From Bacillota bacterium (GTDB lineage Bacteria > Bacillota > Clostridia > Lachnospirales > Lachnospiraceae), in contig JAEWYQ010000088.1 in the NCBI GenBank assembly GCA_023395555.1, positions 62,001 through 126,000 on the forward strand: 64,000 nucleotides of DNA, given 5' to 3'. The notes beneath the pieces were generated by a model, which was not told the DNA's origin, made no database searches, and saw only the letters and a program-made list of their open reading frames with translations. The translations under genes and the position numbers were made by a program. This document shows, in pieces, positions 18,249 through 27,428 of the stretch (its first letter is position 1; each line of letters opens with the position of its first letter).

Positions 18249-19421
18249 ATGTTTAAAGCATTTTTAATAAAATACGCAGAGATAGGTTTGAAGGGAAATA
18301 ACCGTTATATTTTTGAAAATGCCCTGCGGGACAGAGTAAAGGATGCCCTGGCCCCTCTGGGAGAGTACCAGGTGAGTAAAGAACAGGGGAGAATCTTTGT
18401 GGAATGTCCGCCGGTTTATGATTATGAAGAGACGGCGGAGGCTTTGCAAAAAGTTTTTGGAATCTCCTCCATCTGCCCGGTGGCTGTTATTGAGAGCTCG
18501 AAATGGGAGGATTTAACCCGTGGTGTGGGAGATTATGTGGAGGCAATGTATCCGGAACGAAGCTTCACCTTCAAGGTGGAGGCAAAGCGTGCGGATAAGA
18601 ATTATCCCTATACCTCTCCGGAGATCTGTATTGAGATGGGATCCTATCTGCTGAAGCGTTTTCCTGAGCTCAGGGTGGATGTTCATGAGCCGTCTGAGAG
18701 GATTACGGTCGAGGTGCGCACCAAGTGTTATGTATATTCCATTTCAATTCCCGGGCCGGGAGGTATGCCCGTAGGCAGCAATGGGAAAGCCATGCTCTTA
18801 TTGTCCGGCGGTATCGACAGTCCGGTAGCCGGATACATGATATCCAAGCGGGGAGTATCCCTTGCCGCCACTTATTTTCATGCGCCGCCGTATACCAGTG
18901 ACAGGGCGAAGCAGAAGGTGGTGGATCTGGCAAAGAAGATATCCCGGTATACCGGCAGCGTGAAGCTGTTCGTGGTGAATTTTACAGATATCCAGCTATA
19001 CATCTATGAGCAGTGTCCCCATGAGGAGCTGACCATCATTATGAGACGATATATGATGCGGATTGCGGAGGCTATTGCCAGACAGGAAGGGTGTATGGGG
19101 CTGATTACCGGGGAGAGCATCGGCCAGGTGGCAAGTCAGACCATGCAGAGCCTGGCGGCAACCAACGAAGTCTGCACCATGCCCGTATACCGGCCTTTGA
19201 TTGCCTTTGATAAAAAGGATATTGTGGAGGTTGCAAAGCAGATTGATACCTTTGAGACCTCAATCCAGCCTTTTGAGGATTGCTGTACCATCTTTGTTGC
19301 AAAGCATCCGGTGATCAAGCCGAGCATCAAGGTGATCAGCAAATCCGAAGAGAAGCTGGAGGAAAAGATTAGCGGGATGATTGAGACAGCATTGAACTCC
19401 ATGGAAGTTATTACTGTTTGA
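18249..19421 (+). CDS. thiI: tRNA 4-thiouridine synthetase ThiI
   Basis: The 390-residue protein has an N-terminal ferredoxin-like and THUMP region (1-165) and a PP-loop ATP pyrophosphatase domain with LLSGGIDSPVAGYM (about residue 180). It adenylates U8 of tRNA and inserts sulfur supplied by the upstream desulfurase. The C-terminal rhodanese domain of the enterobacterial enzyme is absent, as is normal in Bacillota. The start at 18249 follows GGAGGAAGA; an upstream ATG at 18234 lacks a site. Confidence 0.95.
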   Translation: MFKAFLIKYAEIGLKGNNRYIFENALRDRVKDALAPLGEYQVSKEQGRIFVECPPVYDYEETAEALQKVFGISSICPVAVIESSKWEDLTRGVGDYVEAMYPERSFTFKVEAKRADKNYPYTSPEICIEMGSYLLKRFPELRVDVHEPSERITVEVRTKCYVYSISIPGPGGMPVGSNGKAMLLLSGGIDSPVAGYMISKRGVSLAATYFHAPPYTSDRAKQKVVDLAKKISRYTGSVKLFVVNFTDIQLYIYEQCPHEELTIIMRRYMMRIAEAIARQEGCMGLITGESIGQVASQTMQSLAATNEVCTMPVYRPLIAFDKKDIVEVAKQIDTFETSIQPFEDCCTIFVAKHPVIKPSIKVISKSEEKLEEKISGMIETALNSMEVITV

Positions 19422-19502
19422 CAGAACAGGAGATATGTTGCCATGAAGTGACGGGAAGCCATGGCTTCCGGAGATCTTGGAATTGGAAGGTGTTCCTGGT
19501 GT

Positions 19503-19533
19503 AATAAAATAGAGGCTGCCGTAAATGGCAGCC
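19503..19533 (-). terminator. Terminator of the HPr-like gene
   Basis: On the minus strand GGCTGCC (19533-19527) pairs with GGCAGCC (19520-19514), followed by TCTATTTTATT. It lies about 100 bp beyond the stop codon of the minus-strand gene and also faces the end of thiI. Confidence 0.6.
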
Positions 19534-19633
19534 CCTAAGCTCTTCGCAATAGCATGAACGCAAGGGACACACTATGGCACTTCGTGCCGGAATGCGCATT
19601 CCCTTTGTCAGCGCAGAATAATGTCTGTTGAGA
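19534..19633. other. Palindrome-rich spacer between convergent genes
   Basis: The spacer contains the hairpin GGCAC-TTC-GTGCC and right beside it the perfect 14-bp palindrome GGAATGCGCATTCC (19589-19602), all enclosed by AAGGGA/TCCCTT pairing. No open frame is supported. It may be an intergenic repeat of the REP type, but only one copy is in this window. Confidence 0.5.
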
Positions 19634-19867
19634 TTATTCTACGATGTAAGGCTTCAGAATTGCAAGGATGTTCTCCATGTTCTCCTCGCTATGAATATTT
19701 AAGTCAATATTCTTAGATAAGTCAAGACTGAATATACCCATGATGGATTTTGCATCTATAACGTATCTACCGGAAACCAAGTCAAAATCAGAATCAAATT
19801 TTGTCACGTCATTTACAAAAGCTTTAACCTTATCGATTGAATTTAAAGAAATCTTTACGGTCTTCAT
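19634..19867 (-). CDS. HPr-like protein without the phosphorylatable histidine
   Basis: The 77-residue protein has the size and C-terminal pattern of HPr (FVNDVTKFDSDFDLVSGRYV then DAKSIMGIFSLDLS, matching the Ser46 region KSIMGxxSL). The N-terminal loop that should read GLHARPA is replaced by NSIDKVKAF, so there is no His15. A PTS phosphocarrier role is therefore unlikely; a regulatory role like Crh is possible. The start at 19867 is an ATG eight bases after GGAGG; a TTG two codons upstream fits worse. The gene is monocistronic and divergent from mtaB. Confidence 0.75.
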   Translation of the reverse strand: MKTVKISLNSIDKVKAFVNDVTKFDSDFDLVSGRYVIDAKSIMGIFSLDLSKNIDLNIHSEENMENILAILKPYIVE

Positions 19868-20036
19868 TAACAATTCCTCCTTTATTCAGTATATGTATAT
19901 ACTATAATTTACCTAATTAAAAGTCAATATACAAAGTTCATAAAAATAGAGGAGAAAGTTGTACAGGTGTATAGTGCCTGTGCTTGTATGTAAATGGCTG
20001 ATTTGAATATTTTATATGGAAAGGACAATAAGATAC

Positions 20037-21485
20037 ATGAAGAAAACAGCGGCATTTTTGACTCTCGGCTGCAAGGTGAATTCCTATGAGACCGAAGCAA
20101 TGCGCACAATGTTTGAAGCGGCCGGCTACTCTATTGTAAATTTTAAAGAGATGGCGGATGTATATGTGGTTAATACCTGCACCGTAACGAATATAGCGGA
20201 CCGCAAATCCCGCCAGATGCTGCATCAGGCGAAAAACCGGAATCCCCAGGCGGTGATCGCGGCGGTAGGCTGCTATGTACAGGCCGCGGAAGAGCTGCTG
20301 CTGGCGGACAGTGCGGTGGATCTTGTGATAGGCAATAACAAAAAGTCGGAAATCGTAGCCATGGTAGAACGGTGCATGGACAGCCGCCAGAAGGAAGAGC
20401 TGATAGCCCGGATCGATGAGGAGCAGGATTATGAGGAACTGCCGGTTATCACCACCATGGAGAAGACCCGGGCTTTTATTAAAATTCAGGACGGCTGCAA
20501 CCGTTTCTGCTCCTACTGCATCATTCCCTATGTCAGAGGAAGGGTGAGAAGCAGAAGGGAGGAAGATATTCTGCAGGAAGTCGAAGAGCTGGCGAAGAAA
20601 GGGTATCAGGAATTCGTTCTGACCGGTATTCATATCTCTTCTTACGGAACGGACCGGATGAAGCATCCGGTGGAGAAGGAAGTACCCGCGGAGCAGCGCA
20701 AGCAAGAACAAGATCAGCAACGGGATCAAGATCGGGAGCGGGAACAAGAACCGGAAGAAGAGGAGTGGCAGGCGGATCAAGGCCCATCCGGAGAAAATCT
20801 GCCCTTGGCCCGGTTGATTATAAAGATAAGCCGGATGGAAGGCGTTTGGCGTATTCGTTTGGGATCGTTGGAGCCGGGAATTATTACAAAGGAGTTTCTG
20901 GATGCCATTGCATCCGTAGAACAGTTCTGCCCACATTTTCATCTCTCCCTGCAAAGCGGAAGCGACTCTGTGCTGAAGCGGATGAATCGCAGGTACAGCG
21001 CCAGGCAGTACCATGAGCGGGTGAGCCTGATCAGACAGTACTATCCGCTCCCCTCCTTTACAACGGATGTGATAGTGGGCTTCCCCGGAGAGACGGAAGA
21101 AGAGTTTTGTGAGACCCTTGATTTTGTGAAAAGTATTGGGTTTTCCCATATCCATGTCTTCAAGTATTCCAGGCGTGCCGGTACGAAAGCGGCTGCCATG
21201 CCGGATCAGATACCGGAAAACATCAAGAATCAGAGAAGCGAGCGCCTGATTGCCCTCTCAAATTCCATGTCGGAGGAATACCGTACCTTGTTTTTGGGCA
21301 GAATAGAGAAAGTTCTTTTTGAAGAGTCAATGGAAATAGAAGGAAAACAATATCAGGCCGGTCACAACGAAAGATACCTGAAGCTGGCGGTTTTGGAGGA
21401 CCGGGATCTGTCCAACCAATTGCTGCAGGGAAGGATTACCGGGTTTTTGGAGGGGGAAATTCTCCTTTGTGAAATAACTAATTGA
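20037..21485 (+). CDS. mtaB: tRNA (ms2t6A37) methylthiotransferase MtaB
   Basis: The protein is about 482 residues. The N-terminal domain has cysteines in LGCKVNSYE, NTCTVT and GCY for one Fe-S cluster. The radical-SAM domain has CNRFCSYC for the second, and a TRAM-like C-terminus follows. It adds a methylthio group to t6A37 of tRNA. Between the radical-SAM core strands (about residues 215-250) lies an extra charged, Gln/Glu/Arg/Asp-rich segment absent from typical MtaB. The start at 20037 is chosen by homology; GGAAAGGA lies 13 bases upstream. The gene is divergent from the HPr-like gene. Confidence 0.9.
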   Translation: MKKTAAFLTLGCKVNSYETEAMRTMFEAAGYSIVNFKEMADVYVVNTCTVTNIADRKSRQMLHQAKNRNPQAVIAAVGCYVQAAEELLLADSAVDLVIGNNKKSEIVAMVERCMDSRQKEELIARIDEEQDYEELPVITTMEKTRAFIKIQDGCNRFCSYCIIPYVRGRVRSRREEDILQEVEELAKKGYQEFVLTGIHISSYGTDRMKHPVEKEVPAEQRKQEQDQQRDQDREREQEPEEEEWQADQGPSGENLPLARLIIKISRMEGVWRIRLGSLEPGIITKEFLDAIASVEQFCPHFHLSLQSGSDSVLKRMNRRYSARQYHERVSLIRQYYPLPSFTTDVIVGFPGETEEEFCETLDFVKSIGFSHIHVFKYSRRAGTKAAAMPDQIPENIKNQRSERLIALSNSMSEEYRTLFLGRIEKVLFEESMEIEGKQYQAGHNERYLKLAVLEDRDLSNQLLQGRITGFLEGEILLCEITN

Positions 21486-21585
21486 AATTTTCCTCCAAAT
21501 AGATTAATATATAATTTATATAGATTCTTTTTTGTTCGGTAAGCTATAGGGCGAACTGTCTAATACCATAAAAGGAAGTGATGCA

Positions 21586-21855
21586 ATGCAGAAATTAAAC
21601 AATACACAATATTTTAAGGTACAGAAGGATACGGAGATTATTGTTGGTGAAGTAATCCGTACCGTCTATTCCGCGCTGACGGAGAAGGGCTACAATCCCC
21701 TGAATCAGATTGTAGGATATATTATGTCCGGAGACCCCACCTACATAACCAGCCACAAAGGTGCCAGGAGCTTGATCATGAAGGTGGAACGGGATGAGAT
21801 TATTGAGGCATTGTTGCGTTTTTACATTGAGAACGAGCTTCAGCAGGAGAAGTAG
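21586..21855 (+). CDS. ireB: IreB family regulatory phosphoprotein (UPF0297)
   Basis: The 89-residue protein shows the family features TQYFKV near the start, [19 protein letters not shown] and [14 protein letters not shown]. In Enterococcus IreB is a substrate of a PASTA kinase and influences cephalosporin tolerance. Here it heads a conserved block with ruvX and a DUF1292 gene (yrzL-yrrK-yrzB in Bacillus). The ATG has AAGGAAGTGATGCA upstream. Confidence 0.93.
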   Translation: MQKLNNTQYFKVQKDTEIIVGEVIRTVYSALTEKGYNPLNQIVGYIMSGDPTYITSHKGARSLIMKVERDEIIEALLRFYIENELQQEK

Positions 21856-21869
21856 CTTCGGAGGTAGGA

Positions 21870-22325
21870 ATGAAGAGAATCATGGGGCTGGATTACGGCT
21901 CCGTAACGGTGGGAGTGGCGATCAGTGATGCTTTGGGCTGGACGGCCCAGGGTGTCGAGACCATTCGGAGAAAACAGGAGAATAAGCTACGGCAGACCCT
22001 TGCCAGAATTGATGCGCTGATTGCGGAGTATGAGGTGGGCGAGATTGTACTGGGCCACCCCAGACATTTGAACAATACGGTAGGAGATCGGGCGCAAAAA
22101 TCGGAAGAATTTGCGGAGAAACTGAGGCAGAGAACCGGACTTAAGGTGGTTCTCTGGGATGAACGTCTTACCACGGTTGCAGCCCACCGGCTGCTTGACC
22201 AGGGAGGACTGGGTTATCAGGAGAAGGCGCTGGTAGTGGATAAGCTGGCGGCAGCCATTATACTGCAGGGGTATTTGGACAAATTGTATTTTATGAAAGA
22301 GGAAGAGAAGAAGAATGAATCATAG
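21870..22325 (+). CDS. ruvX: Holliday junction resolvase-like / pre-16S rRNA nuclease YqgF
   Basis: The 151-residue RNase H-fold protein starts [19 protein letters not shown] with the first catalytic Asp, and has LGHPRH and [12 protein letters not shown] later. Family members process the 5' end of 16S rRNA; a Holliday junction role has also been proposed. It begins 14 bp after ireB and overlaps the next gene by 11 bases, so the three are coupled. Confidence 0.93.
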   Translation: MKRIMGLDYGSVTVGVAISDALGWTAQGVETIRRKQENKLRQTLARIDALIAEYEVGEIVLGHPRHLNNTVGDRAQKSEEFAEKLRQRTGLKVVLWDERLTTVAAHRLLDQGGLGYQEKALVVDKLAAAIILQGYLDKLYFMKEEEKKNES

Positions 22326-22587
22326 ACCGGATGAAATCAATTTCATCACTGAGGATGGAGAAGAGATTATATTTCAGGTATTGGAACAGACGAGACTGGG
22401 CGGAACAGATTACCTCTTGGTCAGTACGACGGAAGAAGAGGATGGGGAAGCCGAGGCTCTTATTTTGAGGGATATTTCCCAGGATACCGATGAGGAAGCG
22501 GTATACGATATTGTGGAGGATGAAAAGGAGCTGCAGTCCGTAGCAGCCATTTTCAAAGAATTATTGGATGATATAGAATTATATTAA
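22315..22587 (+). CDS. DUF1292 protein (YrzB-like)
   Basis: This 90-residue acidic protein belongs to the DUF1292 family by its [18 protein letters not shown] start, the ILRDI motif and its position after ruvX. Function is unknown. The start codon lies inside the end of ruvX (11-base overlap), a typical coupling. Confidence 0.88.
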   Translation: MNHRPDEINFITEDGEEIIFQVLEQTRLGGTDYLLVSTTEEEDGEAEALILRDISQDTDEEAVYDIVEDEKELQSVAAIFKELLDDIELY

Positions 22588-22625
22588 ATGCATAGAGATA
22601 GGATTAGATGAAAATAGGTGATGAT

Positions 22626-23096
22626 ATGCCTGATAGCCAGGAACAGTTTAAGAAATTGTTGAAACAGAACGGACTGAAGGTTACCACCCAGCGGGTGGCT
22701 ATACTGGAGGTGTTAAGCAGTAGGCCGGGGATGCATCTGACAGCAGAAGAGATTTATGATTATGTCAGGGAGAAGTATCCGGAGATCGGTATCGCTACTG
22801 TTTATCGTACGATTCAAGTATTATCAGAATTAAATCTAATAGATAAGTTAAATCTTGATGACGGATATGTGCGTTATGAAATCGGCAAGCAGAGCAATGA
22901 AGAGCCTGGCCACCATCATCATCATTTAATATGCCTGGAATGCGGCAGTGTGTACGCCTTTCAGGACGACCTGTTGGAGAAATTGGAAGAACGGATCATG
23001 GAAGCCATGGGATTTCTTGTGAAAGACCATGAGGTCAAGCTTTACGGCCATTGCAGTGCGTGCAGGGAAAAGGGTACCAGCAATCAATCTGTTTAG
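22626..23096 (+). CDS. Fur family transcriptional regulator
   Basis: The protein is about 156 residues: an N-terminal winged helix (TTQRVAILEVLSS, ATVYRTIQVLSELNLI) and a C-terminal metal-binding domain with a His-rich run in PGHHHHHLICLECG and a second CxxC (HCSAC). CxxC pairs bind structural zinc. The sequence does not decide between iron (Fur), peroxide (PerR) or zinc (Zur) sensing. The start at 22626 is favoured by AGGTGAT five bases upstream; an in-frame ATG at 22608 is the alternative. It follows the DUF1292 gene by about 38 bp. Confidence 0.9.
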   Translation: MPDSQEQFKKLLKQNGLKVTTQRVAILEVLSSRPGMHLTAEEIYDYVREKYPEIGIATVYRTIQVLSELNLIDKLNLDDGYVRYEIGKQSNEEPGHHHHHLICLECGSVYAFQDDLLEKLEERIMEAMGFLVKDHEVKLYGHCSACREKGTSNQSV

Positions 23097-23168
23097 AGTC
23101 TAAGATTATCATATGCACTTAGTTAATGGATAAAGAAAGTACATAAAACCATTGGAGGTGCAATTATT

Positions 23169-24860
23169 TTGAAAGAGAAAGAAAAAAACATAACAAAAGC
23201 AGTTGAAATGAAAGGTGTTAAAATTATTCCGCTGGGCGGATTGGAACAAATCGGAATGAACATTACCGCGATAGAGTATGAGGACAATATTATTGTCATT
23301 GACTGCGGATTATCCTTCCCGGAAGACGAGATGCTGGGCATTGACCTGGTTATCCCGGATGTAACCTATCTGAAGGATAATATAGATAAGGTAAAGGGCT
23401 TTGTCATTACTCACGGACATGAGGATCATATCGGTTCCCTGCCCTATATTTTGAAGGAAGTGAATGTTCCTGTTTATGCAACCAGGCTTACGACTGCAAT
23501 TATTGAGAACAAGCTGAAGGAGCATAATTTATTAAAGAATACAAAGAGAAAAGTGATTAAATACGGTCAATCCATTAATCTGGGGTGCTTCCGTATAGAA
23601 TTTATCCGAACCAACCATAGTATTGCGGATGCGGCGGCACTGGCTATCTTTACTCCGGCGGGAATCATTTTCCATACAGGAGATTTTAAGGTGGATTATA
23701 CCCCGGTATTCGGAGAGCCCATCGATCTGCAGAGGATCGGTGAGATCGGCAAGAAAGGCGTGCTGGCCCTCTTATGCGACAGCACCAATGTGGAGAGGCC
23801 GGGTTATACCATGTCAGAGCGCACGGTGGGCAAGACCTTTGATACAATCTTCTCCGATTATGCAAAGCAGAGAATTATTGTTGCAACCTTTGCTTCCAAT
23901 GTTGACCGGGTTCAGCAGGTGGTGAATTCCGCTGCGAAGTTCAACCGGAAGATCGTGATCGAAGGCCGCAGTATGGTGAATATCATAACCGTGGCAAGAG
24001 AGCTGGGATATATTAAGATGCCGGATAATATGCTGATTGATATTGAACAGATGAAGAATTATACCGATGACCAGCTGGTTCTGATCACCACGGGAAGCCA
24101 GGGCGAGACCATGGCGGCCCTTCCCAGAATGGCAGCTTCGATTCATAAGAAGGTTACCATCAAGCCGGGCGACGTTGTTATCTTAAGCTCAACCCCGATA
24201 CCGGGCAATGAAAAAGCGGTATCCAAGGTAATCAATGACCTGACGATGAAAGGCGCTAAGGTAATCTATCAGGATACCCATGTATCCGGCCATGCCTGCC
24301 AGGAAGAGATCAAATTGATGTATACCCTGCTCAAGCCCAAATATGCGGTGCCGGTGCACGGGGAATATAAGCATCTGATGCGTCATGCGGAGCTGGCGGA
24401 GTCCCTGGGCATTGCCAAGGAGAATATCTTTATCATATCCTCCGGCGATGTATTGACGCTGTCCGCAGAGCGGGCAGGAGTTACCGGAGAGGTGCCGGCA
24501 CAGGGAATTCTTGTGGATGGTCTTGGTGTCGGAGATGTGGGTAATATTGTCCTGCGCGACCGTCAGCTGCTGTCGGAGAACGGACTGATTATTGTTGTAA
24601 TATCCCTGGAGAAGTACAGCAATCAGGTGCTGTCGGGCCCCGACATTGTTTCCCGCGGCTTTGTCTATGTCAGAGAGTCCGAGAACCTCATGGACGAAGC
24701 AAGGGATGTGGTAGAGAAGGCCCTGGATAAATGCCTGAGCAGGAAGAACAATACGGACTGGGGAAAGATGAAGACGGAGATTAAGGATTCCCTGAGTGAT
24801 TTTATCTGGAAGAAGACGAAGAGAAATCCGATGATATTACCGATTATTATGGAAGTATAA
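23169..24860 (+). CDS. Ribonuclease J
   Basis: The 563-residue protein has the metallo-beta-lactamase motif HGHEDHIGSLPY, the beta-CASP domain (LCDSTNVERPG, VATFASNVDRVQ) and VSGHACQEE. RNase J is a 5'-3' exonuclease and endonuclease central to mRNA decay in Bacillota. It starts at a TTG with GGAGGTG about nine bases upstream, and no better ATG is nearby. Only one RNase J gene is in the window. It is followed by an MltG-like gene 42 bp downstream. Confidence 0.94.
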   Translation: MKEKEKNITKAVEMKGVKIIPLGGLEQIGMNITAIEYEDNIIVIDCGLSFPEDEMLGIDLVIPDVTYLKDNIDKVKGFVITHGHEDHIGSLPYILKEVNVPVYATRLTTAIIENKLKEHNLLKNTKRKVIKYGQSINLGCFRIEFIRTNHSIADAAALAIFTPAGIIFHTGDFKVDYTPVFGEPIDLQRIGEIGKKGVLALLCDSTNVERPGYTMSERTVGKTFDTIFSDYAKQRIIVATFASNVDRVQQVVNSAAKFNRKIVIEGRSMVNIITVARELGYIKMPDNMLIDIEQMKNYTDDQLVLITTGSQGETMAALPRMAASIHKKVTIKPGDVVILSSTPIPGNEKAVSKVINDLTMKGAKVIYQDTHVSGHACQEEIKLMYTLLKPKYAVPVHGEYKHLMRHAELAESLGIAKENIFIISSGDVLTLSAERAGVTGEVPAQGILVDGLGVGDVGNIVLRDRQLLSENGLIIVVISLEKYSNQVLSGPDIVSRGFVYVRESENLMDEARDVVEKALDKCLSRKNNTDWGKMKTEIKDSLSDFIWKKTKRNPMILPIIMEV

Positions 24861-24902
24861 AGGGAAACTCCTGTGGTACGGTACAGATAGAGAGGTAAAC
24901 AT

Positions 24903-25355
24903 ATGGCGACAAAATCTACGGCAGTGAAGTTGACATTGAAGGTGACAAGCTTTATCGTAAGGCTGTTGCTGAATATTATTTTCTATATCCTGGTGGTTGT
25001 TCTTATTGTTAACGTCAGTAAAACAGCCTTTGCATTCACCTATCAGATCTATGGTCCGGAAAGGGTGGATGAGGCACCGGGACGGGATATCATATTCCAG
25101 ATTGCCAAAGGTGAGTCCAAAATGGATATTGCGGCCAAGCTGGAGCATAATCACGCCATAAAAAATAAGTATTCCTTTTATCTTAAGACGAAGTTTCAGG
25201 AGTATGTGATCATACCGGGGACTTATGTGATTAACTCCTCCATGACCTATGATGAGATACTGGCGGTAATCACGGATTATTCCAAAGCCATTATCAAGGA
25301 CAGTGAGGATGCGGAGGAGGATGCCGGTGATGCTGCCGATGATGCTCAAAAGTAG
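24903..25355 (+). CDS. Short MltG-like membrane protein lacking the catalytic domain
   Basis: The 150-residue protein has one membrane helix (LLLNIIFYILVVVLIVNVS, about 21-40) and an extracytoplasmic LysM-like segment that resembles the N-terminal part of endolytic transglycosylase MltG (IIFQIAKGESKMDIAAKLE, VIIPGTYVINSSMTYDEIL). The catalytic YceG domain with its glutamate is absent, and the tail is acidic. It occupies the place of mltG/yrrL upstream of trmR in the conserved gene order. A full-length MltG must be elsewhere or the function has changed. Confidence 0.7.
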   Translation: MATKSTAVKLTLKVTSFIVRLLLNIIFYILVVVLIVNVSKTAFAFTYQIYGPERVDEAPGRDIIFQIAKGESKMDIAAKLEHNHAIKNKYSFYLKTKFQEYVIIPGTYVINSSMTYDEILAVITDYSKAIIKDSEDAEEDAGDAADDAQK

Positions 25356-25373
25356 AAGGTATGAGGTCTCTAT

Positions 25374-26033
25374 ATGATTGTGAATGAAAGAATTACAGCC
25401 TATCTTAACTCATTGGAAGCGGAATTGCCGAAGGAGCTTGCAGAGTTGGAGAGGGAAGCCCTGGAGCATCAGGTTCCCATTATAAAAAAGGAAACCCAGG
25501 GTGTTCTCCGGTTTTTACTGGGATTACAACAACCAAAACGGATTCTGGAGGTCGGAACAGCCATTGGCTTTTCCGCCCTCTTTATGAGTGAATATACCGG
25601 AACGGATTGCAGAATCACAACCATTGAAAAGGTTGCCATGAGACTGGCGGAGGCGGAGAAGAACCTGTCCGACACCAGATTTCCCGGCCATCACAAGATT
25701 GTACTGCGAAAGGGAGAGGCCCTGGAGGAACTGAAGGCCCTGGCAGAGGGGAAGGAAGGCTATGATTTTATCTTTCTGGATGCGGCCAAAGCCCAATATA
25801 TGAGCTTTCTTCCGGAGCTGATGAAGCTTCTGGACACCGGTGGGATGCTGGTAACGGATAATGTGCTTCAGGACGGTACGGTGATTAATTCAAGATACAG
25901 CATTACCAGAAGGGACAGGACGATTCATTCCAGAATGAGAGAGTATTTATATACCATTACCCATATGGAGGAGCTGGATACGGTAATACTGCCCGTGGGA
26001 GACGGAATTGCGCTGAGCTACCGTCTGGCATAG
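25374..26033 (+). CDS. trmR: tRNA 5-hydroxyuridine methyltransferase TrmR-like O-methyltransferase
   Basis: The 219-residue class I SAM enzyme has ILEVGTAIGFSALFM for SAM binding, ITTIEK and YDFIFLDAAKAQY, the layout of the COMT/YrrM group. In Bacillus YrrM (TrmR) methylates 5-hydroxyuridine at the tRNA wobble position to 5-methoxyuridine. A U32-family TrhP-like gene follows immediately, as in yrrM-yrrN/O, which supports the tRNA role over a generic catechol methyltransferase role. Confidence 0.85.
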   Translation: MIVNERITAYLNSLEAELPKELAELEREALEHQVPIIKKETQGVLRFLLGLQQPKRILEVGTAIGFSALFMSEYTGTDCRITTIEKVAMRLAEAEKNLSDTRFPGHHKIVLRKGEALEELKALAEGKEGYDFIFLDAAKAQYMSFLPELMKLLDTGGMLVTDNVLQDGTVINSRYSITRRDRTIHSRMREYLYTITHMEELDTVILPVGDGIALSYRLA

Positions 26034-26087
26034 AGGAATGCTGACATTTGACTGTTTCCAGGAGTGTTTCAGATTGGAGGTTTTAGA

Positions 26088-27329
26088 TTGATCGAATATA
26101 TGGAAAAACCGGAGCTTTTAATTCCGGCAGGAAATTTGGAAACATTGAGAACAGCGGTTATCTATGGAGCCGATGCGATCTATATTGGCGGAGACATGTA
26201 CGGACTTCGTGCGAAGGCCAAGAACTTCTCCATGGAGGATATGAAGGAAGGCATCGCGTTTGCTCACTCCTACGGTAAGAAGGTTTATGTAACTGCCAAT
26301 ATAACGGCACACAATCAGGATATGGAAGGGATTAGAGCCTATTTCAGAGAGCTGCAGGCGTTCGGAAGGGAACGTCCGGATGCTTTGATTATTTCTGATC
26401 CCGGCGTGTTTTCCATCGCCCGGGAGGAGATGCCGGAGACCCAGCTGCATATCAGCACCCAGGCCAACAGCACCAACTATGAGACCTATCGGTTTTGGCA
26501 CAAGCTTGGAGCAACCAGGGTAGTATCCGCGAGGGAATTATCTCTGAAGGAATTGACGGAGCTTCGTTCCAAGATCCCGGCAGAGATGGAGATTGAGACC
26601 TTTGTCCATGGTGCAATGTGTATCGCTTATTCCGGCAGGTGCCTGCTGAGCAATTATTTTACCGGAAGGGATGCCAATCTGGGAGCCTGCACCCATTCCT
26701 GCCGTTGGAGGTATCATATCGTGGAGGAGACCCGGCCCGGAGAATATCTTCCGATTGAGGAGAATGAGCGGGGAACCTATATCTTCAACTCCAAGGATTT
26801 GTGCATGATTGAATATATTCCCGAGCTTGTGAAGGCCGGAATCAACAGCTTTAAGGTAGAGGGCCGTATGAAGACGGCTCTGTATGTGGCAACAGTAGCA
26901 AGAACCTATCGCAAGGCAATTGACGACTTCTTTGCAGATCCCCGGCTTTATGAGAGTAATAAGGCGCACTATATGGAGGAAATAAGGAAAGGGGTGAACC
27001 GTCAGTTTACGACGGGCTTCTTCTTTCATAAGCCTGCGCATGAAGATCAGATTTATGATCATAATACCTATGAAAAGGCGTATACCTATCTGGGAACCAT
27101 CTCCGGGGAGAGGGATGGCCTCTATGAGCTGGAGCAGAAGAATAAATTCAGCGTCGGAGAAAAGGTTGAAATCATAAAGCCGGGCGGGGGCACATTCGAG
27201 GTGACGGTGAAGCAGATTCAAAACGCCCAGGGTGAGACGATGGAAAGCTGTCCTCATCCCCAACAGCTTATCTATGTTGATTTTGGTATGGTAATGGAAC
27301 CGTATGACATGGTACGGAGGAAAGAATAG
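26088..27329 (+). CDS. U32 peptidase family protein, TrhP-like tRNA hydroxylation protein
   Basis: The 413-residue protein matches the U32 family: PELLIPAGNLETLRTAVIYG, IVIGG-like YIGGDMYGLRA, and the four-cysteine region CLLSNYF...GACTHSCRWRY. Characterised relatives YrrN/YrrO (TrhP) make 5-hydroxyuridine in tRNA, the substrate for TrmR encoded just upstream. The start is set at a TTG (26088) because GGAGG lies seven bases before it; ATG 26100 has no site. Bacillus has two such proteins; here there is only one. Confidence 0.85.
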   Translation: MIEYMEKPELLIPAGNLETLRTAVIYGADAIYIGGDMYGLRAKAKNFSMEDMKEGIAFAHSYGKKVYVTANITAHNQDMEGIRAYFRELQAFGRERPDALIISDPGVFSIAREEMPETQLHISTQANSTNYETYRFWHKLGATRVVSARELSLKELTELRSKIPAEMEIETFVHGAMCIAYSGRCLLSNYFTGRDANLGACTHSCRWRYHIVEETRPGEYLPIEENERGTYIFNSKDLCMIEYIPELVKAGINSFKVEGRMKTALYVATVARTYRKAIDDFFADPRLYESNKAHYMEEIRKGVNRQFTTGFFFHKPAHEDQIYDHNTYEKAYTYLGTISGERDGLYELEQKNKFSVGEKVEIIKPGGGTFEVTVKQIQNAQGETMESCPHPQQLIYVDFGMVMEPYDMVRRKE

Positions 27330-27428
27330 GAAGTCCTTCTGTCCTTTTTTAAGAGGGATAGGCACTTTATGTCATTTATCATCATAAGATATAAATGAAT
27401 CAATTGGGCATTGAGGGTGCTTATCTTC

